The notes below the pieces were generated by a model. That model worked only from the letters and a program-made list of their open reading frames with translations. It was not told the origin of the DNA and searched no databases. From positions 62,001 to 126,000 of the forward strand of contig NZ_JBAKHX010000005.1 of the NCBI RefSeq assembly GCF_036906915.1: DNA of 64,000 bases, given 5' to 3'. A program made the translations under genes and the position numbers. How positions within the stretch are numbered: the first letter of the stretch is position 1; each line of letters starts with the position of its first letter. The stretch comes from Phytohabitans sp036906915. GTDB taxonomy: Bacteria > Actinomycetota > Actinomycetes > Mycobacteriales > Micromonosporaceae. Positions 44,604-53,199 of this stretch are shown in pieces.

Positions 44604-47600
44604 ATGAGCCAATTACCTCCGGGCGACCATTCCTTAACCCCACCGATTGCCGATGCCATCGCCATCATCGGGGTAGCGGCCCGGCTGCCGGGGGCGCGCG
44701 ATGTCCGGGAGTTCTGGGACAACCTCCGGGCAGGCGTGGAGTCGATCGAGCACTTCGACCTCGCCGTCGCGCGGGACCGGGAGCCCACCTCCACGGCGGT
44801 GGACGCGCCCCACTATCGGCCGGTGACCGCGACCGCAGCCGACCTGGACCAGTTCGACCCGGAGTTCTTCGGCTTCACGCAGCGCGAGGCGGAGCTCTGC
44901 GATCCCCAGTTCCGGCTCTTCCTCGAGCTTTCCTACACCGCGCTCAACGACGCCGGATACGACCCGCGCCGGATCGGGCGGCAGGTGGGGGTCTTCGGCG
45001 GCGCGACCACCAACCGGTACCGGTACGACCACATCGAAAAGAACCGGGCCGTCCGCCAGTCGGCGGGCCTGACCAGCATGAGCAGCGGAAACAACGCCGA
45101 CTACATCGCGCCGCTGGTCTCCTACCGCCTGGGTTTCACCGGACCGAGCGTCTCGGTCTACACCGCCTGCTCCACCTCGCTGGTAGCAGTGCACCAGGCG
45201 ATGCAGGCACTGCGCCGGGGCGAGTGCGAGGTGGCGATCGCCGGTGGGGTCCAGGTCGACGTGCCGCTCGGCGGCGGCTACCCGTACCTGGAGGGCGGGA
45301 TCATGTCCCGGGACGGGCACGTCCGCCCATTCGCCGCCGACGCCACCGGCACGATCTTCGCCGACGGCGGGGCCCTGGTGGTACTCAAGCCGCTGGCCGA
45401 CGCCGCAGCCGCCGGCGACCAGGTGTACGCGGTGATCCGGGGATCGGCGGTCAACAACGACGGCGACCAGCGGGTCGGGTTCACCGCTCCCGGAGTCGAG
45501 GGCCAGCGGGCGCTGATCCAGGCTGCGCTGGCCGACGCCCGGGTCCACCCCGAAGAGATCGGAATGGTCGAGGCGCACGGCACTGGGACGAAGGTCGGAG
45601 ACCCGATCGAAGTTGCGGCGCTGACCGCGGCCTACCGGGAACACACCACACGCCGCCGGTACTGCTGGCTCGGCTCGGTGAAGGGAAACGTCGGGCACCT
45701 CGGCCCCGCCGCCGGCACCGTCGGACTGCTCAAGGCGATCCTCGCCGTACGCGACGGGATCATCACCCCCAGCCTCCACTGTGACGACCCGAACCCGGCG
45801 TTGGAACTGCAAGACTCCCCGTTCCGCCTCGCCCACGACCTACAGGCGTGGTCCGACCCCGAGTGGCGGACCGACAGGGCACCCCGGATCGCCGCAGTCA
45901 GCTCCTTCGGCATCGGTGGCACCAACGCCCACGTCATCATCGAACAGCCACCGGCGAGACCGGCGTCGCCGCCACTGGCCAGCCCTGTGCTGTGGCCGAT
46001 CTCCGCACGCTCCGCCGAGGCACTCACCGCCACCCGCACGGCTCTCGCCGAGCACCTCCAGGACACCAGGCACGACCCGGCCGAGGTGGCCTTCACCCTC
46101 CAGGAGGGCCGGGCCGCCTTCCCGCACCGCATGCTGCTCAGGGTTACCGATCCGGCCGCGGCCGTCGCACAGCTGACCGATCAGTCGACATTGGACACCC
46201 TTGCCGGGGTCGCCGGGTCGCCGAAGGTCGCGTTCCTCTTCCCTGGCCAGGGTGCCCAGTTTCCCGGCGCCGGGCGCGAGTTGTACCGGACCTTTCCGGT
46301 CTACCGGGACGCCGTCGACAGCTGCGCCGACCAGCTGGTGTCCTGGCTCGGTATCGACCTGCGACAGCTCCTGCACGCCGAGGCGGACGACGACGAGGCT
46401 GCGGCGAAGCTCAACGAGACCGCGGTGACCCAGCCGGCACTGTTCACCGTCGAATGGGCGTTGGCGCAGTTGCTGCTCTCCTTCGGAGTCCGGCCGGTGG
46501 CGTTGCTGGGCCACAGCATCGGCGAGATCGTCGCGGCGACGCTGGCTGGGGTGTTCCCACTGCCGGACGCGCTGACTCTGGTCGCCCGACGGGGACAGCT
46601 CATGCAGGCGCTGCCGCGCGGTGGCATGCTCTCGTTGCCGCTGGGCAGGGACGCGGTCCAGTCGATGTTGCCCACCGAACTGGACATCGCCGCCAGCAAC
46701 TCACCGTCCTCCTGCGTCGTCTCCGGTGAGATCGCCGCCGTCGAGCAGTTCGCCCAGGAGTTGGGCGACATCGGGATCACCGGTTCGGTCCTGCGCACCT
46801 CGCACGCCTTCCACTCCCGGATGATGGAGCCGATCTGCGACGAGCTGGCCGCCCTGGTGCAGAGCTTCCCCCGACAGGCACCCCGGCTGCGATTCGGGTC
46901 CAATGTGACCGGTGACTGGATCACCGCCGAACAGGCGACCAGCCCTGCGTACTGGGCCGCACACGCACGCCAGGAGGTACGGCTGGCGGACTTCCTGGCC
47001 CGCCTCGAAGAGCTACCGGGGGTGGTGCACCTCCAGGTCGGGCCGGGGCAGTCGATGTGCACCTTCGCCCGGCAGCACGCCGCCAGCCAGAGCCGTTCGG
47101 CGACCGCACTGACCACGATGGCGCCACCGAACGGGAACACCGCGGACACGACGGTGCTGGCCACCACCGTCGGCCGGCTCTGGGTGTCCGGCGCCGACAT
47201 CGACTGGGCGGCGGTACGCGGCGGCTCTGGGCGACGGACGAGCCTGCCCGGCTACCCGTACCAGAGACGGCGCTGCTGGGTGGATCCAGACCCTGCGCAG
47301 CCCGGCTCGGACGACGTCCTCGAGGTTCCCACCGATCCGCTGCTTACACCGCTGTACCTGCCCGCATGGCGGTCCCGACCGGCGCCACGCCGGACCGGCA
47401 GCCTGCTCGGCCAGACCTGGCTGGTCCTCGCCACGCCCGACCACCCGGTGGCCAACGGGATCATCGCGGCGGCCTGGCAGCGGGACGTGCTGGTGCTGAC
47501 CGCGTACTCCGGTCCGGGTTTCGTGACCGGACCGGACGGCTACGAGTTCGACCCGGACCGTGTCCAGGACGTGGAGCTGCTGGTGGAGGCGGTACACGAG

Positions 47601-50000
47601 GCGGGTCTGCTGCCCGACCGCATCGTCTACGCCCTCTTCGAGGACCCCGACGACGACCCGGGACAGATCGCGGTTCGCGCCTACCAGCGGATGGCGGCCC
47701 TGGCCAAGGCCCTGCTGCGCAGCTTCCGGGCGGAGGTGGAGGTGGTCGCGATCACCGACCGGGTCTGGTCGGTGAACGGTGAACCCGCATGGCCGGCCGG
47801 CGCCACGATCGCCGGCCCGCTGCGGACCCTGCCCCGGGAGCTGGGCGCGGCACGGGTCCGGCAGATCGACGTCTCCCTCGCCGACACGGGCGTCGCGTCG
47901 GCGGTGGTCAGCGAGATCAGCGGCGACGGCGACGCGGAACTGGTGGCGCTGCGTGGTCGTCGGCGCTGGGTCCACCATCACGTCTCGATCCCGAACGAGC
48001 AGGTCCCGGCGACCCACCCGACCAGCCGCCGGGAGGTCCTGCTCATCACCGGCGGGCTCGGCGGGCTCGGCCTGGCGATCGCCCAGGACCTGGCATCCCG
48101 GCAGCCGACGGATCTCACCCTGCTCGGCCGGACCGGGCTACCGGACCGGGCGAGGTGGGACGATCCCGATGTCCCGGCCGGGACCCGGGGCCAGATCGCG
48201 GCGGTCCGGCGGATCGAGGCGACCGGCTCCCAGGTGCTGGTGCTGCGGGCCGACGTCACCGACGCCGAGGCGATGGCCGCCGCCGTGCACCGGACCCAAC
48301 AGGAACTTGGTCCGATCACCGGGGTGGTCCACGCTGCCGGGATCGCCGGTGGCCAACTGCTGGCCCTGCACGATCCCGAGGCGGCCGAGCGGATCCTCGC
48401 ACCGAAGGTACGCGGCACGCTGGTCATCGACGCCCTGATCCGCGCCGGGCGGTTGCCGGCACTGGACTACCTCGCCCTGTTCTCGTCGATCGTCGCGGTC
48501 TCGGCCGACTACGGACACAGCGACTACGCCGCGGCGAACACCTTCCTCGACGCGTACGCCACCTCCCGGGCGGACGGCACACCATACGTGGTGGCGATCA
48601 ACTGGTGGGGTTGGGAGGAGGTCGGCATGGTGTCGACCGACCGGGCCGCGGAGGGGTTCCGCACCCTGCGGCGGCTCCGGGGCGGCTCCTCGGTCACCAC
48701 GCTGGACCACCCCCTGCTGCATCGTGCCGCCACCGACGGGGAGGGCTGGTCCTTCGAGGTCGACCTGGATCTCGACGGGCACTGGGTGCTGACCGACCAC
48801 CAGATCGACGGGGTCGGGGTGCTGCCCGGCACGAGCCTGCTGGAGATGGCCCATACCGCGGCCCGGCACGCTCTCGGCGCGGTGCCGATCAGGCTGGAGG
48901 ACGTCGTGTTCATCGACCCGGTGCGGATCACCGGGCCGGTCACCGGAACGGTCACCCTCACCCCGGAGGAGTCCGGCGGTCTCGAATTCGCGATCCGGTT
49001 CGCCTCGACGGGGCAGCCGGCGACGACGCACTGCCGGGGCCGGATGCGGACCGCACCGGACCGGAACTCCACCGGCTTCGACCTCGCGGAGCTCCGGGAA
49101 GGGTTGATCGAAGCGGATGCGCACCAGCCGTACTCGGGGCTCGTCGAGTTCGGTGAACGGTTCCGGGCGGTCCGCCGGTACTGGGCCAAGGACGACCGGG
49201 GGTTGGTCGAGCTGGAACTGCCGGCGGTCGGCCGGGACGACGGGGACCGGTACACCCTGCATCCGGCCCTCCTGGACCGGGCGGTGTACGGGCTGGCTGG
49301 CGCTGCCGGCCACCGGTACCTGCCGTTCCTCTACCGCTCGGTGGAGGTGCACCGACCGATCCCGCCGCGGTGCTGGGTGGTGCAGACATACCACAATGAC
49401 CCGGCCAGGCCCGAGTTCATGGAGATCGACGAGCTGATCGTCGACGACACCGGCGCGGTCTGCGTCGCCATCGAGGGATACACACTGCGGAGTGTGGACC
49501 ACGCGGCGGCGACCCTGCCGGGCCGACCGGCGGAGCCTGCCGACATGACACGCGGCACCGGGATGCTGACCAACGCCGAGGGCGGCGAGCTGTTCCGGCG
49601 GATCCTGGGGTTGCGGCCGGGACCTCAGGTCATCACGTCGGTCGGCTCACTGCCGCAACGACTGGCCCAGGCCCGCACCTTCGACCAACAGGCGGTCGAG
49701 GCGGGGCCTGCGGCCACCGAACCGGTCCGCACCATCGGCACCACATTCGTCCCGCCACAGACCCCGGTCCAGCGGGAACTTGCCCGGCTCTGGTGCGAGT
49801 CCCTCGGGATACCGGAGGTCGGGATCGACGACGACTTCTTCCTGCTGGGCGGTTCGTCACTGACCGTCGTCCAGCTTGCTTCGCGGATCAGGGAGACGTT
49901 GTCGGTGGAGCTGTCGGCCGCGGACATGTTCGAGTATTCGAGCATCCGCAAGCTGTCGGGTGTGCTGGGCATCGGCGGGGGGACCGATGCGACCGGCTGA
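44604..50000 (+). CDS. Modular polyketide synthase, KS-AT-KR-DH-ACP
   Basis: 1798 residues from ATG 44604. KS (about 18-440) has active-site C189 in TACSTS, H325 in EAHGTGT and NVGHL. AT (about 540-840) has GHSIGE and HAFHS, the latter indicating malonyl-CoA. KR (about 1140-1345) has GGLGGLGLAIA, a Ser in FSSIVAV and a Tyr/Asn in DYAAANTF. DH (about 1365-1635) has HQIDGVGVLP (HxxxGxxxxP) and HPALLDRAVY. ACP (about 1720-1790) has LLGGSSLT. The reductive domains are in the order KR then DH, reverse of the usual DH-KR. The module should give an alpha,beta-unsaturated C2 extension, with enoyl reduction possible by the stand-alone MDR enzyme downstream. The 3' end overlaps the LanB-like gene by 14 nt. 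Confidence 0.94.
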   Translation: MSQLPPGDHSLTPPIADAIAIIGVAARLPGARDVREFWDNLRAGVESIEHFDLAVARDREPTSTAVDAPHYRPVTATAADLDQFDPEFFGFTQREAELCDPQFRLFLELSYTALNDAGYDPRRIGRQVGVFGGATTNRYRYDHIEKNRAVRQSAGLTSMSSGNNADYIAPLVSYRLGFTGPSVSVYTACSTSLVAVHQAMQALRRGECEVAIAGGVQVDVPLGGGYPYLEGGIMSRDGHVRPFAADATGTIFADGGALVVLKPLADAAAAGDQVYAVIRGSAVNNDGDQRVGFTAPGVEGQRALIQAALADARVHPEEIGMVEAHGTGTKVGDPIEVAALTAAYREHTTRRRYCWLGSVKGNVGHLGPAAGTVGLLKAILAVRDGIITPSLHCDDPNPALELQDSPFRLAHDLQAWSDPEWRTDRAPRIAAVSSFGIGGTNAHVIIEQPPARPASPPLASPVLWPISARSAEALTATRTALAEHLQDTRHDPAEVAFTLQEGRAAFPHRMLLRVTDPAAAVAQLTDQSTLDTLAGVAGSPKVAFLFPGQGAQFPGAGRELYRTFPVYRDAVDSCADQLVSWLGIDLRQLLHAEADDDEAAAKLNETAVTQPALFTVEWALAQLLLSFGVRPVALLGHSIGEIVAATLAGVFPLPDALTLVARRGQLMQALPRGGMLSLPLGRDAVQSMLPTELDIAASNSPSSCVVSGEIAAVEQFAQELGDIGITGSVLRTSHAFHSRMMEPICDELAALVQSFPRQAPRLRFGSNVTGDWITAEQATSPAYWAAHARQEVRLADFLARLEELPGVVHLQVGPGQSMCTFARQHAASQSRSATALTTMAPPNGNTADTTVLATTVGRLWVSGADIDWAAVRGGSGRRTSLPGYPYQRRRCWVDPDPAQPGSDDVLEVPTDPLLTPLYLPAWRSRPAPRRTGSLLGQTWLVLATPDHPVANGIIAAAWQRDVLVLTAYSGPGFVTGPDGYEFDPDRVQDVELLVEAVHEAGLLPDRIVYALFEDPDDDPGQIAVRAYQRMAALAKALLRSFRAEVEVVAITDRVWSVNGEPAWPAGATIAGPLRTLPRELGAARVRQIDVSLADTGVASAVVSEISGDGDAELVALRGRRRWVHHHVSIPNEQVPATHPTSRREVLLITGGLGGLGLAIAQDLASRQPTDLTLLGRTGLPDRARWDDPDVPAGTRGQIAAVRRIEATGSQVLVLRADVTDAEAMAAAVHRTQQELGPITGVVHAAGIAGGQLLALHDPEAAERILAPKVRGTLVIDALIRAGRLPALDYLALFSSIVAVSADYGHSDYAAANTFLDAYATSRADGTPYVVAINWWGWEEVGMVSTDRAAEGFRTLRRLRGGSSVTTLDHPLLHRAATDGEGWSFEVDLDLDGHWVLTDHQIDGVGVLPGTSLLEMAHTAARHALGAVPIRLEDVVFIDPVRITGPVTGTVTLTPEESGGLEFAIRFASTGQPATTHCRGRMRTAPDRNSTGFDLAELREGLIEADAHQPYSGLVEFGERFRAVRRYWAKDDRGLVELELPAVGRDDGDRYTLHPALLDRAVYGLAGAAGHRYLPFLYRSVEVHRPIPPRCWVVQTYHNDPARPEFMEIDELIVDDTGAVCVAIEGYTLRSVDHAAATLPGRPAEPADMTRGTGMLTNAEGGELFRRILGLRPGPQVITSVGSLPQRLAQARTFDQQAVEAGPAATEPVRTIGTTFVPPQTPVQRELARLWCESLGIPEVGIDDDFFLLGGSSLTVVQLASRIRETLSVELSAADMFEYSSIRKLSGVLGIGGGTDATG

Positions 50001-52170
50001 ATACGCGCTCGGCCACCAGGGGAGGTGGCAGGTCTGGCCGAACCTGAGGGCGCGTACCGCCGGCATGCCCTTCGACTGGATCGAGATCGCACCGACCGGC
50101 GACTTCGCACGCGATGCGGAGGCAGCCCAGGCCGCGGTGGCCAGCCTCGACGGACAGCCGCTGTTCCACGAGGCCCTGCTCTGGCAGAACCCAGCGTTCC
50201 ACCGCCGCCGGTACCGGTCCGACCGGCCCGCGCGAAAGCCGAGCAAACAGCGCGAACGGGACCGCACCCTGTGGGCCTACGCCTCCCGATACTGCGCCAA
50301 GAACGACATGATCGGCTTCTTCGGGCCGGTGGTGTGGGGGCAGTGGACCGACGATCCCACCACGATCGGTGCGGCGGGTCGGCCACCCCGGCGCAGGGGT
50401 ACGTACTTCGAGTACTGGGCGATCCGAGCCGTCGCCGCCGCCCTGAACGAACGGCACCGGCTGGACCGGTGGACCGCCCCGTCCCGGGCCCCGGTCACCG
50501 ACCTCGCGGACGGGGTCCTGTTGCTCGCCGACGGCACCGAACTACAGTGTCCGCCGCTGCGGGCCCGGGTGCTGGAGCTGTGCGACGGCCGGCGCACTGT
50601 CGACGACATCGTCGCCGAACTGCCCGACCACGGGCGGGAAGCGGTGCTCGGCGAGATCGGCCGGCTGCGCACGATGAAGCTGCTGACCAGCGGGTTCACG
50701 GTGGTTCGCGGAACCGGGCCGGAACGGCGGCTGCGCGGGCAGTTGCTGCGGGTGACCGACCCGGACCGCCGGGCCGCCGCCTTGGCCGACCTGGACCGGA
50801 TGGTCGAGGCCCGTGACCGGGTGGCGGCGGTCCGTGCCGACCCACCCGCGCTGGACGCCGCCCTGGCCGACCTCGACACCCGGTTCGTCGAGGTCACTGG
50901 CGAGGCGGCGCACCAACGATCCGGGGAGTTCTACGCGGGGCGGACGGTGGTGTTCCAGGACTGCCTCGGCGACCTGGACGTCTCACTGAGCACCCGGCTG
51001 CTCGACCGGGTCGGGCCGGCCCTGGACCTGATGCTCACCGGCGCCGCGTGGTACTGCCGGCGCACCGCCGCCGAGTACGAGGCGTGGCTGACCCCGCTGG
51101 TCGACCCGGTGGCCGGGACACCGCTGATGGACGTGTTGGGTGTGGTCGCCCGATCGGCGACGTACGGCGAGTCGTCGCCACCCGCCGACAGCGCCGCAGC
51201 CGAACTGCGGCAGCGCTGGGAGCGGCTGTTCGTGCCCGACCCTGACGCCCGCGGCGTGGCACTGACCAGCACGGAGCTGCGGGCCGGGGTCGAGGCGGCG
51301 TTCCCAGCCGGGCCGCCGTTATGGGCCCAGGCCCGCTGGCACAGCCCCGACCTGATGATCGGGGCAACGGACCTGGAGCAGGTGCGCACCGGTCGGCCGA
51401 CGTTCGTGCTGGGCGAGCTGCACCCCGCTATGCAGACCATGGACGGGCTCTCCGCCTACGAGTTTCACCCGGACCGTCCGACGCTGCACCGGCTTATCGA
51501 CGAGGTGATGGGTGAGGACCGGATCCTCCCGATCTACCAGCTGGGGACCGGTGTGCTCAATTCCCGCACGGTACCGCCGGACACCTACCTGTCGGCGCGC
51601 TACCGCTATCTCGGGATGGGCGGCGACACCCCGTACGGGCCGGCGGAGCGGCTGCTGCCAGCCGCCCGGCTGCGGCTGCGGCGCAGCGCCGCGGGGCTGG
51701 TGGCGATCGACGTACGGGGCGAGTTCGAAGCCCCGGCCGTGCAGGTGTTCGGTGACTTCCTGTCCCACGCGGCGGCGCAGCGGTTCGGCCTGCTGCCCGC
51801 GCGCCCACACCAGCCCCGGGTGACCGTGGACGACCTCGTGGTCAGCCGGGAGTCGTGGATCGTGCCGCCGGAGCGGCTGGTGGGCCGGGGGGCCGCCCTG
51901 CACGCCGCAGCGGGTGGGCTGCGGGACGAACTCGGCCTGCCCCGGCACGTCTTCGCGATCGTCGCCGGGGAGCGGAAGCCGTTCCACGTCGACCTGGCGA
52001 ATCCGCTATCGCTGTCGGTGCTCAGCCACCGGCTGCACCGGCGGGGCGACACCCAGCTCCGGCTCACCGAGATGCTGCCGGGTCCGGACCAGCTGTGGCT
52101 GCGGGACGAGCACGGCCGGCGGTACACCGCCGAATTCCGATTCGTCTGCGTCGATCGGTACGGGCGGTGA
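49987..52170 (+). CDS. LanB-like (lantibiotic dehydratase N-terminal family) protein
   Basis: 727 residues from ATG 49987, 14 nt inside the PKS gene; upstream codons in frame lie within the PKS and are excluded. The motif ASRYCAKNDMIGFFGPVVWG and the segments around RRLRGQLLRV, GEFYAGRTVVFQDC and PRHVFAIVAGERKPFHVDL match the LanB N-terminal family. In lanthipeptide LanB and peptide-aminoacyl tRNA ligases (PEARLs) this fold uses aminoacyl-tRNA. No lanthipeptide cyclase or precursor peptide is seen. In a PKS-NRPS operon it may use an aminoacyl-tRNA to form an amide or ester on an assembly-line intermediate; this is inference. Family call is good, activity unknown. Confidence 0.8.
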   Translation: MRPAEYALGHQGRWQVWPNLRARTAGMPFDWIEIAPTGDFARDAEAAQAAVASLDGQPLFHEALLWQNPAFHRRRYRSDRPARKPSKQRERDRTLWAYASRYCAKNDMIGFFGPVVWGQWTDDPTTIGAAGRPPRRRGTYFEYWAIRAVAAALNERHRLDRWTAPSRAPVTDLADGVLLLADGTELQCPPLRARVLELCDGRRTVDDIVAELPDHGREAVLGEIGRLRTMKLLTSGFTVVRGTGPERRLRGQLLRVTDPDRRAAALADLDRMVEARDRVAAVRADPPALDAALADLDTRFVEVTGEAAHQRSGEFYAGRTVVFQDCLGDLDVSLSTRLLDRVGPALDLMLTGAAWYCRRTAAEYEAWLTPLVDPVAGTPLMDVLGVVARSATYGESSPPADSAAAELRQRWERLFVPDPDARGVALTSTELRAGVEAAFPAGPPLWAQARWHSPDLMIGATDLEQVRTGRPTFVLGELHPAMQTMDGLSAYEFHPDRPTLHRLIDEVMGEDRILPIYQLGTGVLNSRTVPPDTYLSARYRYLGMGGDTPYGPAERLLPAARLRLRRSAAGLVAIDVRGEFEAPAVQVFGDFLSHAAAQRFGLLPARPHQPRVTVDDLVVSRESWIVPPERLVGRGAALHAAAGGLRDELGLPRHVFAIVAGERKPFHVDLANPLSLSVLSHRLHRRGDTQLRLTEMLPGPDQLWLRDEHGRRYTAEFRFVCVDRYGR

Positions 52171-52239
52171 GCGCCCGCTGGCGGTCCAGTGAGTCATCCG
52201 ACCCGATCAACTCTGATCACGGACTAGGAAGCAGGCACA

Positions 52240-53199
52240 GTGAAGGCTGTCGTGGTACGCGATTTCGGCCCCGCGGAGTCACTGGTGGCAACGGAATTCG
52301 ACGAACCGGTGCCCGGTGAGAGCGAGGTCCTGGTTCGGGTCGGCAAGGCCGGCATCAACTTCGCCGACAGACACGTCATCGAGGGTTCCTACAGCTACCG
52401 CCCGCCACTGCCGTATGTACCGGGCATCGAAGCGGTCGGCACCGACCCGGACGGCCGCCGGGTCCTGGCGTTGCCCCGTACCGGTGGCGCCTGGGCGCAG
52501 TGGGTCGCCGCCCCCGCCGCGACGTTGGTCCCCGTCCCCGACGCCATCACCGACCTGGAGGCGCTCGCGGTGGCCAACCAGGGTTTCGCGGCCTGGCACA
52601 TCCTGCGTACCGCCGGCCGGATGACCCGGCAGGACACCGTGGTGGTCAGTGCCGCCGCCGGTGGGGTGGGGTCACTGGCGGTACAGCTCGCCCGGGCCTG
52701 GGGTGCCCGCCGGGTGATTGCGGTCGCCTCCACCGCCGCCAAGCGGGAGCTGGCGGTACGGCTCGGTGCCGACGTCGCGATCGACCCGACCGGTGGTGAC
52801 GTCGCCGACCGCCTGCTGGCCGCGAACGACGGCAAGCCGGTCGACCTCTATCTGGAAATGGCCGGGGGACCTGCCATGGACGTCGCCCTGGCCACGCTGG
52901 GCCGGCTCGGCCGACTGGTCACCTACGGCTCCGCGGCGGGGCGGGCCAGCAGCCCGATCCGGCCCGAGTCACTGATGCAGGGCTCACGCAGCATCGTCGG
53001 ATTCTGGGCGAACGACCTGGTCACCCGGTATCCACGGATCACCGCCGAGACGATGACCGGCCTGTTCGGGATGATCGGTAAGGGCACCCTGGTGCCGGTC
53101 ACCGAGCACGTGTACCCGCTGGCCGAGGCGGGCAGGGCGGTCACGGCGCTGGCCAACCGGGAGACGACCGGAAAGCTCATCCTCGATGTCACTGCCTGA
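52240..53199 (+). CDS. Zinc-free MDR oxidoreductase (quinone-oxidoreductase type; possible trans enoyl reductase)
   Basis: 319 residues from GTG 52240 with AGGAAG upstream. The GroES-like N-terminus (VLVRVGKAGINFADRHVIEG, YVPGIEAVG) lacks structural and catalytic zinc ligands. The NADPH site is VVVSAAAGGVGSLAVQLARAWGA, and the ending is ANRETTGKLILDV. This is the quinone oxidoreductase subgroup of MDR enzymes, which includes PKS enoyl-reductase domains. The PKS in the same operon has KR and DH but no ER, so this protein may reduce its enoyl intermediate in trans. The 3' end overlaps the next NRPS start by 14 nt. Confidence 0.88.
   Translation: MKAVVVRDFGPAESLVATEFDEPVPGESEVLVRVGKAGINFADRHVIEGSYSYRPPLPYVPGIEAVGTDPDGRRVLALPRTGGAWAQWVAAPAATLVPVPDAITDLEALAVANQGFAAWHILRTAGRMTRQDTVVVSAAAGGVGSLAVQLARAWGARRVIAVASTAAKRELAVRLGADVAIDPTGGDVADRLLAANDGKPVDLYLEMAGGPAMDVALATLGRLGRLVTYGSAAGRASSPIRPESLMQGSRSIVGFWANDLVTRYPRITAETMTGLFGMIGKGTLVPVTEHVYPLAEAGRAVTALANRETTGKLILDVTA

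Noticed and set aside
49987..52170. Lanthipeptide cluster call based on the LanB-like gene
   Set aside because: No precursor peptide, cyclase (LanC) or LanB elimination-domain partner is present; the gene overlaps a PKS gene instead.
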